From the NCBI RefSeq assembly GCF_003073045.1, contig NC_037593.1, positions 16,730,725 to 16,794,724 on the forward strand: a DNA stretch of 64,000 bases, written 5' to 3'. Shown piece after piece: positions 25,489 to 40,200 of this stretch; the stretch's first letter is position 1, and every line of letters starts with the position of its first letter. The position numbers and the translations under genes were made by a program. This stretch comes from Pomacea canaliculata. Taxonomy: Eukaryota; Mollusca; Gastropoda; Architaenioglossa; Ampullariidae. Below the pieces are notes generated by a model, which had not been told where the DNA came from, did no database searches, and was given only the letters and a program-made list of their open reading frames with translations.

Positions 25489-28223
25489 TTTCTACAGTGG
25501 CAGAAGATTTTTTTAAAAAGCAGACTCGGTTAGCAAAGAGAGAGATCATTTTCAAGAGTAGTTTGTAGGACAGGTCAAACTTACACGACCCATAGTCCCT
25601 TCCTTTCTGGTTTATATATATATAAGTCAAAGTACAGATGAACTGGCGTATTAGGCTTAAGAGCTGCGAGCGATACCACTCATTATGCTCATCGTACATT
25701 ACTCCACTGGACCCTTACTTCCGTTTCGATCACAGGAAGTCACGTACCACGCACGCGCAGAAAAAAGGAATACGAACAGTCACATTCCAGATGAGTTCAT
25801 CCCGTCATTGACCTCGAAAATGATATTTGAAAACCTCGAAAAGTCTGTCATTAAAATCCCACCCTCTCTCTCACCCTCTCTCTCTTGTGTGCTGTGTTAT
25901 TGCGTAGTTGTTGAGAAACTAAACAGCAAATATTCTTTTGTGCCAAACCATCGGAGAGGCTTACATTCGGTCAGACTTCCCGGCAGGCAGTGCGTCATTC
26001 TCAAGTCAGAGGTCGCCGACACCAGTTTACGTTCCAGTCTGGCATGATCACTCCGGTGTGAAACTGAGCAAACTCTTGAGACTTTCTGTTTCTCCCTCCC
26101 TCCGTGCTTCTACTAGCGGCTGTGGCTACATTTGGTATTCGATACAACTCCAGGTAGCCATCTTACTGCGAGAACCATGTAACTTCCGGTCTTTTAGTTA
26201 GATGTCCTGCTGGAGGTCCTTAGGAAGAAGGTGGAAGAAAGACGACGACTAACTTGATGTTCTACGATAAAGACTTCTTGCATCGGTCGAATCACGGAAT
26301 TTAAACAAACAAAAATACCCCCCTCCCTAAAAAAAAAATTTGTTGGACAAAATGCATTCAGAGAGGGTGCCAAGACTAAGAAAGCGTGAGTGTGAGTTGA
26401 AAGCTCGCAGACTAAGGTGACCAGTGGCGCTGTCAAGCGATTTGCTGTCATGAAATATTCACTAAGGCCAAACGATCCCCGTCAGCGGAGGTTTAAAGGT
26501 CAAGTGCTTGACAACTGTTTTGGTTCCGGAGTACGTGTCTGGACCAGCAATTCTGTACAATTAATAACTGCTGTGGTTTGAGGATACTTTACTGGACATG
26601 CAGACTGTACAGTTGATGCTGTAGCTGCAGATCATCAGAGGTCTACAAAGGGCAAAGGCTCTGCTGCATCAAATTGAAGCTGGCTTCACATATACTACAT
26701 ATTGTTTTAATACACGCATTGTTTACATTTCAAAATATCAAGGGCTTGTTTTTTTTTTTAAAATCAGGCACAGGATGCACTTGTGTTCTTCAAAGTCTGC
26801 TGGCATGTTATAGTTCTGCAGTAGGGCAAAACAACGTTTGGCTGATGTGTGTGTGTGGGCGGTTGCGCGTGTGGTCGGACATAACTGCGTGGGTGTGTAG
26901 CGGGGTGTGTGTGTGCACGTGCGCACTTGCATCATGCACATGCATAAGTCTTGTCTGTGCATACGCATGCACACGAACCTGCATGGGTGGATATTTTGCT
27001 GGCGTGTGTTTGTTTATTTGTTTGCTCGTGGCTGGTCGTGCACGCATGACGCCATCATATGGAGATGGTCGATAACACGTCAGGACCACGGCCGCGAGCT
27101 GGCCGGCCCCTGGGAGCTCGTGGACAGGTTCGGCGGGGGATGGCTGATGACGGAGGAAGGAGGTGGTGCTGGGAGATGGGGGAGGAAGTTGCACACGTCG
27201 TCGACTGGCGTCGGATTGATTTGCCGACTACCTCGATGCCGTTAGGCCTTCGCGATGGCGCAGCGTGTAAGCAGCCCACTATAGGTTCTCGTACCCCCGC
27301 CACTGGCACAAAGAGCTTAATGAATCCAAGAGAAGGTGCTTGGACAGCGACCAGTGTCATAGGTCATGGGCTGCTCCAGATACGCTTTCTTAGAGGCGCA
27401 TGAACAAGACTTGTCATACTTTGTATGTTGTATTACCACCACCAACAACAGTTACAGCAGCAATATTAACATAAATACAAGACGAAGGCTAAACTAACAA
27501 TAAACATATTACCCTTGCCTATGACAAGAGCAAACTCTTGACTTAGTTTCTCATATTATGTAAGCAGTGTTTGGTTCGTCTTCCACACACTATGAAAGTT
27601 GTCATTGGACTGTTTGGCTTATTGCTGGCAAGCCAAGATTTACCTGTTTTCACCGTAAAGTCTGCATAGAAAAGCGAATACTTTCGTTTTTTAATGAAAA
27701 CTTTTAATAGATAGGAATAAAAGGGTCATTTGATTTGAACAGATTAAAAAAACATTGTAGATAGGCTTATTGTGTGAGAGTAGGATTGTTGTGCAAAGAG
27801 TGTTTAAGCTTCCTCAGTTTGTGGAAGACATTTGAAATGGTATTAGTAGAAAATGAATGAATCTTGGCATTAAGATAGACATGATGGTAGATGTGTCATG
27901 AGGGATGTCAAAGCTCTGAGATCTGAAAATATCAACATTTCAACATTAGTGGCTCAGTTTCTGACATTCTGGTTCTCTAAACAAAAAACATGTAAGAGCT
28001 GGTCAGGGATGGAGTGTGATTTTCAGTGTCTATCCAGTACTTGAAATGCAGCTCACCAGAAGTCAAACTTTTTGTTGCTATTATGCTTTTAATAGCTTTT
28101 CATCATCTTGTCATATAAGCAGTGTTCATTGACCATAGACACTTTTCTTTTAAAAAAATTGTCTTCACAGATGATGTTGTTACCTTTTCTCATACCTGTA
28201 ATTTTCTTAACCATTTGTCACAG
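25489..28223. other. Non-coding (probable HIVEP intron)
   Basis: TG-rich simple sequence occurs at about 26848-26935. A CG-rich stretch lies at about 27040-27330, open in several frames with no domain I recognise. It could be a CpG island near an alternative promoter. Nothing else is supported. Confidence 0.4.
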
Positions 28224-28283
28224 GACCATTGGATGAAGAGCTTACCTGTGAAACAGCTGCCAGCAAGCAGGCCAAAATTTCAG
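28224..28283 (+). CDS. HIVEP: HIVEP exon (first solid exon)
   Basis: A 60-nt exon with acceptor TGTCACAG and donor TTTCAG|GTAAGC encodes [19 protein letters not shown]. It needs one base from an upstream exon and passes one base on, matching the next exon's phase. Recognised by phase and clean splice sites, not by a domain. Confidence 0.65.
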
Positions 28284-31200
28284 GTAAGCACCTGTTTCTT
28301 GGATTTCTTAGCCTGTAAACCAGAATACGGTAAAGAAAAAAAAATCCAGTTGGTGATGTAGGATGCCTGAAACAAACACTTCTTGAAAGTTTGACATGAG
28401 GGCAGGCTGTTCAGATTTTAAACTATAAACGTCTAAGTTTATATCTGTGACTGAACAGGCTGTCTTTAGTGTTTTTGGTGTCAGGCTTTCAACTTCAGCA
28501 ATCCACAACACATTGTTTAAAAACTGTACTACACCAAAGAAGGAAGGAAAACATTTATTTGACAGGAGTGTTTTTAAGCACTTGTCATAAGCAGCCATTC
28601 AGCTAAGTGTTTCCACTTTATGTTCAGACAATGATGACCTCAACCAGACTAATAATTAGAGGTTTTTAGACACAAGTTCTTCCAAGGTGAAATGGAGCTT
28701 TATTGAGGAACAATTAAAAAAAACTTTTGTGATGAAAAAACAGGGGCATGTACATTTTGATCAGTTGACTCAAGTTGTAGAGATGTTTGTACAGATTGAA
28801 TAACTTCTGACATACTTTGGAAGAAGGGCAATAACAGAATTTTCATGGAAAAAAAAGAAACTGTTATTATTTCTGTTTAGTGAGAGTATATTTTGAATCA
28901 CATCTGTCATTTCAGATTCATTGGATGGACTCAGTGGATCAACAGTGCAAGAAACAGGGTTACCAAGACCTGTACCTGGAGCTGCCCAGGATGCAGGTAG
29001 TGTGCAGTCCTATTAATTTGGCATGGCACCTGCTTTACTTGTTTCACATTTTTTTCTATGGAGTTTGCATTTGTCCTATCTAGTATTGTTAGTTGATAAT
29101 AATGATGATTATATTTCTTGCAATTTAGTTTCAACATGCTTTGGTAAGCTGGGGCTTTCTGGGTTTTCTCTCAAAACTCAATCTTTTTACAAATCATAAT
29201 ATTTTTAGTTATCCACTCAATGGTCTCTGTCATTACAATAGTATAATGGTTTATTTCTTTCTTAAAAACATTTCAGGCAGCAAGGCAGTACAGCTTAAAA
29301 AGGTTAAGGTCAAGATGGAGCTTATTAATGCTTCATCTCCAGCAAGCACACCTGAAAGTCCTGCAGTTGCCACCTGTACCCTAGGCAACGTCACTTCTGT
29401 GACAGGCTCTGGAGGAATTTATGGCAGGGAAGAGATGGTGGTAGTCACACGTACTTTGCCAGTTTCCAAAGCTGAGCAACTGCAGTCTGGCACAACCACC
29501 ATCACCACCATCACCACCACCACCACCAGCAGCAACAACAGTGGCAGTGGCAAGCCAAACCGATCATTAGAGGCACTCTTTCAGGTAACTTTAAGAATCT
29601 CTTCATTTGCTTGTGGCTCTGCTGCTAGATTGCTGAGGGGCAGTCAGATGCTACTGTTATGTACATACATAGATGTAGAGTTGGGTGCATACTGCTCATG
29701 TGTTGAGGTCCACACTCTTTTACCAAATGACACTTTCATTAGTTCTTTTACTGTCACATTAACTAGCTCTTTCGCTGTTCCAATGCCACTTTCATCGGGT
29801 TTTTGTTTTTCCCAACTTCCTCTACCTCAACTGGTGTTATTGACAAATAACAGAAAGATTAACCAAACAAGAAGTTTTGTTAGTTAAAAGACATGGATAT
29901 CTCTGGGTAAACATTCTTGAAAGAAATGCATGTTTTGTATTGTCATGGTACAGTCACAGCGATTATGTTTTGACATGGGAGTTAAAATAAACTATTCTGT
30001 TAGTTTCTGATTATTAAACTACTGCTTCAGATTAACTTTTTTTTTTAATAGATAGTTATTCAAAGGCTTAAGTCAGGGGTGGGCAACATACGGCCCGCGG
30101 GCCGGATCCGGCCCGCGACGGGATTTTGACTGGCCCGCAGACTGTTTCTGGTCGTACATGATAATGTGCCCCGCGGCCACAGTCTGCCGCAATCTCCCAC
30201 TACATGTACTAATTACTAATTACTGCGTCGAATAATAGTGACTGTTAGTTATTTTTTGGTCCTTTGTTTTCTTTGTTTTTTGATTCTTTGTTTTCAGTTA
30301 GAATTAGATTTAGAAGTCGGCAAGAAAGCAGTATGTTTGTTGTGCAGTGAAAGTGTTGCCGTGATGACAGAGTACAACGTTAGCCGCCATTATATATAAA
30401 ACACCAGGAAGCGCTATGTAACAGTGTGCTTGACATGAAACATGTTGTGGATGCAGTTGTGAAAATTGTTAATGTCATCAGGGCGAGAGGTCTAAATCAC
30501 AGAGTTTATCACACTTCTGGAAGATTGCGGCTCGGATGACAGTGATGTTTTGTATCAGACCGATGTACGCCGGTTGAGTTTGGTGAAAGTTCTGAGACGT
30601 GTCTGGGGCCTGAAAACGGAAATTTTACTGTTTTGGAGATCAAAGGGAAAGATACAGAATATCCTCAACTCAGAGAATCCGAATGGCTATCAGACCTGGC
30701 GTTTGCACTTGATCTCTTTGAACATATGAATGAATTGAACACCAGACTTCAAGGGAAGGGCACTTTTGCTCACGAAATGTACTCAACAGTGAAGTCATTC
30801 AGGATCAAGCTAAAACTGTTTTCTCGCCAGCTCAGTAAGAATATCACAACACACTTTCCAACACTCGAGACTATGGCACCCCTGATGATGTCAGCTGAGA
30901 ACTACACCAATATGATATCTACACTAGACAATGAATTTGCTCCAGAAACTTGCTGCTGAGTTTGATATCTTGTCATTCCCGTTTACAACTGACTTTGAAA
31001 AGGTGCCGGATGCTCTACAGCTGGAATTGACTGACCTGCAGTGTGACTCTACCCTGAAAGAGAAATTCCAATCTGAAAGCATTGACAAACTTTATGCATC
31101 ACTGAATGAGTCCAAGTTTGCCAACCTGAGAAAGATGGCCATGAAACTACTTGTTCTGTTCGGGTCTACATACACTTGTGAGCAGACATTTTCGCCCATG

Positions 31201-34200
31201 AACATTAACAAGACAAATCTATGTTCCGATGTAACTGATGTTCACGTGCAGTCGTTACTGAGGATGTCTACGTGCGACATGCAGCCAGAGTTCAAGCAAC
31301 TTGTTGACAACTTTGATCGACCGCAGCTGTCTCACTGACTTCAGCAGCTATTGAAGTACATTACCTTAACATCATTAAATACTGTTTTCGGTCTCTATGC
31401 TTTAAAATTAAAGTTTACAAGTTTACATTAAACACGATTTATTCCTTGCATAGGTAGATAAATACGCGATTAAGGTATTGATCCAGTAATCTGGCCCGCC
31501 AAGGACTTCATTTCCCCATATCCGGCCCGCCGACTGGAGAAGTTGCCCACCCCTGGCTTAAGTCATAATGAATGTATTTTTGTGCCCATGCTTTTTTTTT
31601 TTTTTTACATAGGTAACTGACTCTGAGCTTCAGAATATGCGTCAGGAGCCTCAAACAACTGTGCCTGTGCCGGTGACAAAGCCAAAGCCTTCACTTCCCA
31701 GTACCTGTGCACCAACCATCATTAACACCACAACGGCCACTACCACTGCCCCTACCACACACAACATTGTCGTTCTGAGCAACGTGGGTCCAAATATCAT
31801 CTCCCAAGATGGTGTCCGCCTCATTATAACCGAAGATGTGTCCAGCACAGGTGTCCCAGTCAAGCCCTTACACCACCACAAGGCAGCCATCTTGCAGCAT
31901 AACCATCAGCAACAGCAACAGCTACAGCAGCAGCAACAGCTGCAGCTGCAGTTGCCAGCACCACGGGGGGTCATAATGGCCCCAAACGTCGCTCTGACAG
32001 CTGCTGCTGGGCCTGCAAGGAAGCTGGTGTCCACTGAGGCATCAGCTCTGGAAAAGAAACACCCGGCATTAGGAAGCATGCTGCACAAACAGAAGATGAA
32101 GTTGGTCTACATGAAACAAGCTGTAGATTTTAACTCTGACAGCTCATCACTTGTCTCAATGTCTGCACCGCTGAATAACACCATTAGTTTAGACAACAGT
32201 GATGAAGGGAGCCTGGCCATCTCTGGCCAGTCCAGTGTGGATTCCAACAGCAGCAGCACCTTGATGCTATCAGCTCTGGGCTTGGCAGGGCGTAAGAGAA
32301 AGCACCCTCAAAAGCCTGGTCGCCATGTCTGCAACTACTGTGGGAGAGGGTGTGCCAAGCCCAGCGTTCTACAAAAACACTTGCGAGCCCACACCGGCGA
32401 GCGTCCATACCCCTGCCACCCATGCGGCTTTTCTTTTAAGACCAAAAGCAACTTGTACAAACACCAGAAGTCCCTGGCACATGCTGTAAGAGTGGGGCAG
32501 ATTGCAAAGGGACAGCTAGTGTCCTCTGTGGAAGAAGGGTCAGAAAAGCATGTAGCTGAAGGAGATGTTTCTGTGAAGGAAGGAAGTACCCTGGAGGAGG
32601 AATCTGGAGCAGATTCGGAAAGGACTGATTCTGATGCAGAGGCTAGCATTGATAATGAGGAGGATGTAGTTGTGTTGAGGGAAGATGCAGGGATTAAGGA
32701 CATGATGATAAAGCTGATGCCAAGGGCTGTTTCTCCCTCCCTAACGTTCAAAGAAGCAATGGCAAGCCAAGCCAGTAGTAGTGGTGAGGCTTTCACAGGC
32801 GGAAAGAACAGCATCAGCCACACACAGGAACATGCAGGTAGGGAATTCACCTTTGACAAGCCAGTCCGAGAAGAGTCTATTCTGGAAAACATTCGACAGA
32901 AGATTGACAAGAAGAAACTAATGGAGTGGAGCAGACAGATGGACAGGATTAAGCACAAAGAGCATGTTGATCTCCTACAAGTGCACAGCAATTTTCCTAC
33001 TCGCATTGCACCCAAAGCAGGTAGCAGCACAGAGACCAGTGTTTCAGTGCATGGTGAGCTTGATAGTTTGAGTTCAGATGCCAACTTGGCTTTCCAAGAC
33101 TCTTTACATCCCTTAGTTACACTGAGATCTGACTCAGAGCCGGTAACATCAGCAGTGTCTCATCATGAGGCTCAGTTTTGCCGACAAGTTTCAGCCCCAG
33201 CAGATCTTTCAGTGGCTTCTTCTGCCTCTTCATTGCCATCCCAACCTTTCAGGTTTTTATCCCAGCAACAGTCTGAGTGTACTAAGGAAGAAACAGACGT
33301 TAAGGAGGACACAGGTTCTGTCAGCTGCTTAAACCAGGCAACCAAAGCTTTACAGAAACTGGAAGCCTTGAGAGAAAAGTTCCCAGACACAGCTGGCTGT
33401 ACGTACACTTTCAAAACCCTTCCTGACAATGCCATACAGGTTACCATTCACATGGCCAAAGATGAGAAAGAAGAGACAGCTAAAGACAAGAGCGAAGAAG
33501 GAAGTAAAAATGTGCCAGCCATTCAGATTCATAGTGATAAGTCAGCCTTGAAAGAGCCGGTACTCACCAAGTCTGTCTCAATGACTGGCAGTCTGGAGAG
33601 TGTCGGGTGTGTCTCAGGGAGTAACAATGCTGGTGCAGCTGGCACCAGCCAGCATGTTAAGCTTGCTCCACGAATGCCTCCATTGTTGAGCCGCTCCATT
33701 TCTGCTGACTGCAAGCTTACAACATCAGAGATTCTGAAAGAAAGGATTCAAAAACTCATATCAGCTAATGCAGCCATCGTGGACATGCCCATGGTCGACC
33801 CTCCTCGGTCAAAGGGAAGATTTTCTCGTCAGAACAGTGACTCTTGCTTCCAGTCATGGAAGATCAATGATCAGCCAATCAAAGGAGCAAGTGGAGATGA
33901 CCAATTGCAATCATCATCAGCAATTTCTTCCTCCTCCTCTGCCTGTCCAAGAATTGCCATTCCAACCATTTCTTCAGTTCCATTGCACCCAATACCACTT
34001 GAAGGGGAAGTTCAGAGTAGAGCAATTCTCTCTTCCTCTGCTTCACTGGACATCAGCCAGGACAGATCCAGTGCCAGTAGAGACTTGAGACGCTCTGTCT
34101 CTGTGTCCAGCGTTCGTTCAAGTGACCAGCCTTGCATCTTCAAGCCATCTGAAGGTTTGGACAAAACAAAAGGGAGCGGGAAAGAGGTGGACAAGCTGTA

Positions 34201-37200
34201 CTTAATAACTTCTCCTCCCTCTGTGGTTGTGAGCAGTGCAGAAAGACCATCTGAGGTGGCTTTTGTCTCATCCGATGGAAAGCTCTCCATTCCCACTTTA
34301 CTTCCTGCGGAGGTGCTTAGTGCATTAAGTTCTGCATCAGCATTATCAGGGAATGCAGCTGGTGAAATAAAAATCCAATTCAAACTTGGGAAGTCCAGTT
34401 CAGAACAAACCTTTTCCTTGGCACAAGCATCCCCAGCACCAGCAGAAAAGATTTCCTTCCCAGTTGTAAACACTTCACCTTCAGTTCCCATGATTGGCCA
34501 AGGGGTGAAGTTTTCCTCAGTTGGAATGGGCAGTGAGGGGAATATTCAACCATCAAAACAAGTTTCACACAATGCCGTCATCAAGGACCTTCTTAAAAAG
34601 GGCAGTGTTTCAAAGTCCCCATCAACCTTAATGCCACCGTCTGCACTTCACGAAATATCATTTTGCCGCCCACCCAAATTGAAGTCTGATACAAAAGTGA
34701 AGAGTGCTGATGCAGCTTTGGGCAGCATGCTGCGGCATCCTAGCCACATCACCAAGCCAGGATATGGCCCACAGCAAGTTGTGCTCACAGTGAAAGATGT
34801 GCACTCCAAGTCCATGGATGCTGCATCCACGTCTGATAGCTTAGATCAGACAAGAGTTTTCACAGTGCGCGATGCCATTTTAGGTGTCAGCAGTGTCGGT
34901 CAACCGTGCATGCCATTATCTTCAGAGAGTCAGCAGCTGGGTTCAGCCTTGCCTGGAGAATCTTTGAAAGACAAAACTGAGACCTCTGAGAAATTCTCTT
35001 GTAAATACTGTGGCGTCTTGTTTGACAAGAGCCAGTATCTAAACATGCATATGATGTTTTATTGCACGAAATCAAAGCAGATAACTGTGGACCCTTCTGT
35101 CATTGAAGCAGCCAATGCCAAAATTATCTCTTCCATTGCCTCTACACCTGTGTCGTCATCAACAGTGGAGAGGTTGAAACTGAAGTCTGGAAAGCTACAG
35201 TTCCATCACCATTCAGAGGAGGAGCTGAATGATAAGTTGAATGCTGGTAAAAAGGCTAGTAATCCAGCTTTCTTAAAGTCCCATTCAACAACAGAAGTTG
35301 AAGCCCGTTCTTGGGGGCAAAAAGATGACTATCCTCAGCTACGTTCACAGCTGACTTACGTCCATCCCAGTCAGTGGATGAAAATTGCCATAGGGGAGAT
35401 GGGTTTCCCAGGCCACAGCAGAATTTCATCATTGAAAACATAGATCCTCTTGTGCCACCAAAGAAGGGGCGTCCTAAAGGATCAAAAAATAAACCAAGAG
35501 ACCTTAATGTCATTCTGGCAAAAGCTAATGTCAAAATGGCTGCGAGTAAAGCACTATCAAGCTTACGTGTAACCAGTATCTCACCTGTTCTTCAGAAAAT
35601 GCCACCATCAGTCACAGTTTCAACCTTGCTGTCGCCATCTGTAAGCACCCCAGCATGCCAAGCTCAGAGTCAGAGTTCAAAGGTGAAAATTGCCCCCAAA
35701 CTAATCCTGCCACGATCTCAGTTTTTCACTCCACTTCTGACCATTGCCCAACCTACAACTCCTGTTGCTGGCCCCTCTTTGATTGGTCAGCCAATGATCT
35801 CGATTCATGCAGCAGAAGCAGTGCAAGCCATTGGTATTTCGGGAGTGACAGGAGCAGGACGGGATGAAGTTGTCACCTCTGGGGTAGTCATCACCCCACC
35901 TTCGACATCCATCCCACAGATATTTGCCTCCCAGCCAGAGATGCTGTCGTCTACAACAGGGTTTCCATTGGGCATTCCAAGCCTTGTGTCAACACCACAA
36001 GGCAGCACTGTTGTGACACCAGGCACACCTGGGACTCCTGGCACCCCAGGCACCCCTGGTACCCCAACCTCTGACCCTCAAGCATTGTGGAAGCTGAAGC
36101 TGAAAGGCAAACTTCTGATGAAACGTTCCATCAGCGAGCAACGCATGATGTCCCTTGAGGCAGAGAAACCAGCCTCGCCTGCCACACTTGGCCCAAATTC
36201 TACAGCTGCTGCAACACCTACAACACCCTCTACATCACAGTCCATTTTGTTGGCATCGTTAAACAAAGCCATTTCTTCACCTTTCACGCTACTAACCAGC
36301 AGTGTGGCAGGAGTGCATGGTATGTATCACCTTCTGTATGGAATATTTTCTATGCATAGTTACTCCAGTTTGCAAAGTGAGAAAATGTGGATTTGGTCTT
36401 GAATTGAGTACATTCTGTAAGGCAGTGCAAATGCCTTTAGAATGTCACCATTACTCAGCTTTATCTAATTTGGTGCTGCCAGAAAAGGTAATGCCTAAAT
36501 GTTAAGAAACAAATGGTTAATTGGTTTTATTAACAATTTTGAATAATTGTTGCAAAAGCACTCTTTAAAACATGAATTGATGCCATTCATAACAAGACAA
36601 TATTCTAGAGGGTGCAGGCGAAACAATACAGGTTTATAATTATTGTAAGAGGATTTATGTAGCACCTTTCCACAACACAAAGTCAAGTTCAGTGTGCTTT
36701 ACAAGATACAAAGGGACAGTAGGTGCCATATGACACAGGAGGGCATCACAATAAGACAAACATACACACATGCACAGTGAACATTTCCAGAAACATGAAG
36801 GAATACAGAAAGAAGGCCTTTTCATTGTCATAAACCTGTTTAGTAAGGGTTATATACTGAATATATCAACACCATTCTTTAGTTTAATGAATTATACACT
36901 TTCTTTTGTTTGGCATGTTTCAGGGCACCCCTCCTCTGCAACACCAAGCAGGGAATCTCCACAAACAAACCAGCAAACACGGTCGATTCCTCCTAGCATT
37001 CATGCCTCCCTTGGGGGCCTAAAACTGAGCAAAGCTGCTTCAACAAGCAGCACTGAAAAGTCTAGTGGCAGTTTTCATGGAAACCCTTCTTTCTTCAGAA
37101 CTCTCTCAGAACCTGTGACAAAGGACTCAGCCATCATCGCCAATATCCCTAAGCTTGAACTCCTCGCAGCTGTAAACAGAAGTTCTGGAGCTGCAGGCGT

Positions 37201-40200
37201 GCCCAAGGATGATGAGGAGGATTCATCAGCTGGCGACGATTCTTGCAAGGCCATTTCTTCTGCTGGCTTTGGCAACCTGGAAGATGTTATGCCCATAGCA
37301 GAAGCACACCAGGCAGAGCCCAATATGCCATCAACAGCAGAAAGCAGTGATACATTGGTTGTGCCAGCCTCAGTTCAGCCAGGAGCCACATCAATGTCTG
37401 TGCCAGTTGTTCTCGCACAGCCAGTCTTTGTCAACTCCCAGATTCAGAGCATAGCTTACAAGCCTATCATCAGTGTGAATATGTTGGCCCAAAGTCGCAG
37501 ATGGGCAGAGGGCATCAACAATGAAGCCATGCAGCTAGGAACGGTGGTTATCGCTGGCTCAAAGATCACTTTACCTGCTATTCCACTCTCTTGTCTCTTG
37601 AACTCTAGCTTCTTGCCTCCATTTTCATCCATTCCAAGTGAAGGGACTTTATTGCCAAACCATGAGCAGAAAGATCATCCATCCCCTTCCATCTCACAAA
37701 CTGTAGCTGCATCCTTCAATGATACATTTAGTGGAACAGACAAGCAGGATGTTGAAAGTGAGGGAGTAGATGAAAACTTAGAGGTTTTTGGAAAAGGCAA
37801 GGATCAGCGGGACATATCCACATTGTCCAGACAGATGTCGCTTAAAGAGGTGCAGGAAGGGAATGAGAAAAATCTAACCACATCACCAGGTAGACAAGCT
37901 GTGTCAGCCACAGCCATTCCGTATCACCTGCAAGGCCATTCTGTCCCAACACTCCACACGTCAACCTGCGTCACTTTCTGCTGTGTCAAACGTGCTCAGC
38001 CTATGTATGTACAAGTCCGAGGGAGTAACAGGCGTGTGTCCATGTACTCCAACTGGCGCCTTTCAAAGCACAACCCCAACCCTGTTGGTCTCACATCCGC
38101 ATGCTTCTCTCTCTCTACTGTTCTCGCTACACCTCCAATCCAACTTATTCTACATGTGCAATGCTGCAGAACAGTGTCACTCATAGCTCCTACTGGCGGT
38201 ACCACCATGGAAATAGTTGCAAGCAGGAAGTAGCCATGACACCATCGGTGTCCATGCAGCCAACCTCAGTTTTGTCCTCTGATTCCTCAGAAGGTGCAGC
38301 ATCTTCCCAGGATGTGGAGATTGTGTCTTCATGCTCAGGTGAGAAGCAAGATGTAGCACATTGGACTGCATGCTTTTGTAAAATGAGGTACAGTGAGTTT
38401 TATTGGCTAATGATTATGGTCAGAAGGAAGGGTTAGGGTTAGGGTACTCCAAACAGTGGTCTGTATAATGTGTGTGCATAATGTGTGGGCATGTTTGTGC
38501 ATGTGTGTGAATGTGCTCTTACACACATGGACGCACATTGCATGCATGTGTTCACACAACCATGGTTGCATGTGTTTGGAGCAACTTCAAAATGTGCATA
38601 TTCTCTGGTAAACCATCAGGAAAACACCATCACAAACTGAAGGCAAACATTGTGAAACACTGAAAAGTAGTTAGGAAAGTTTGACAGTCATATTTGTAAG
38701 CCACATTGGTATATTTCTCAGAAACTACATTTTCCATCATTTGAAGACTGTTTCATTTCCAGGTACATCTAGTTCTTATATTTTCTAATTTTTTTTTGTG
38801 AAGAACCATAAGAATGAAAACATACATACATCAACTTCTCACTCTGCACTCTCTATTTTCTGCTGTACTTGTTGATTTGAGGTAAAACGCTGACAGTGAC
38901 ATAATTTGTGGGTGCAGAATCAACGAGAAGTCAGTCTATGTCATCTGAAGCCAAACTGACATCAGCACCAGGTGCTCATTCAAAAGACGAGTCTCCTGAG
39001 GGTCTTAAAAAGCAAGCAGTTGCAGCATTCCAGGGTGGATACAAAAGTGAAGACATTTATGAATATATTCGTGGGCGTGGCCGGGGCAAATATGTGTGCA
39101 AGACGTGCGGCATTCGATGCAAAAAGCCTAGTATGTTGAAGAAGCACCTTCGCACACATACCGACTTTCGGCCTTATCATTGTCGCCATTGCAAGTTTTC
39201 TTTCAAGACCAAGGGAAACCTTACCAAGCATATGAAGTCAAAGGTAAGACATGCTAAGAAGGTCATGTCAATTAGAGTTTGTTTTGTTTTCTTTGCTTGC
39301 CAAGGTAGAAAGGTGTGACTTTATATAAGGAATATCTCCAGATATATAACAGCACCTTCCCCTCAAACCTTGTCAAAAAATTAAAGAAAGAAATAAAGTG
39401 AAGGCCAAATAAAGTCTAACTTGCAAACAAATTGGAATCAACACTTTGGCAGGTTTTACACAAATTTGGAGCTGATTTCCCTTGTACAGATTAGAGCATG
39501 ATTAAAATGATTGTAATATTTTTTCCCCATTTGCAGTAAAGAAATAAGGAATCAAATTTGTACTGTACACTATCTGATTTTTACTGAACATTATCTGAGA
39601 ATCTAAAACATGTTTTTTTGTTACACAGGCTCACCAAAAGCGATGCCTAGAGCTGGGCATTTACCCTATTCCACTCACTGTAGAGGAAAGTCAGATTGAT
39701 GAAGAAGCCCTTGCCAAGCAGTGTGCCATTGCTAAGGATGCCCGTATCATTGAGAACAGTTCTATGGATGCTGCAGTAGATGGTGATGGAGATGATGATG
39801 ATAATGATGATGAGGATGACATGGAAGAAGATGACAATGATGATGAAGAAGGAGGCCAGCGTTCACTGGAAGGAGAAGAAGGGGATAGAGGAAGAAGTAT
39901 GGACAGGTGAGGGGATAGTTCAGAACACAGTAGTGAATACATGCACTCTGGTCTCTGCCTAGTTATGCTGGGTACAAACAAGCACTAAGAGAAGCTGAGT
40001 TTCTTGGAGCTAATTTGCGCATTGTCACCTCAAGAGAGTATTAGAGAGAGATTGTGCAGGTGTGGGGGAGAGCTGGTGTTTTATGCAGAGCCAGCAATTA
40101 AGGCTATATTGCTTCAAGGCAGTCAGCCCTGTAAACAGATGCCATCTGCAGAGAAAGAACAGCTTGCCCAAGATGCGAACTGAATCCCAGAGAGCCAATC

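Noticed and set aside
32335-33084. Long minus-strand open frame of 249 codons under HIVEP
   Set aside because: Shadow of the plus-strand zinc-finger coding sequence; its peptide has no domain.
35364-35383. A 20-nt GT...AG stretch that would restore the HIVEP frame as an intron
   Set aside because: Far too short for a spliceosomal intron in animals; a single missing base is simpler.
35374-36402. Apparent separate gene starting [11 protein letters not shown]
   Set aside because: It is the continuation of the HIVEP giant exon after a one-base frame step; it carries the AT-hook and the correct phase for the next exon.
38429-38446. GGGTTA telomere-like units
   Set aside because: Only about two and a half copies inside an intron; not evidence of a telomere.
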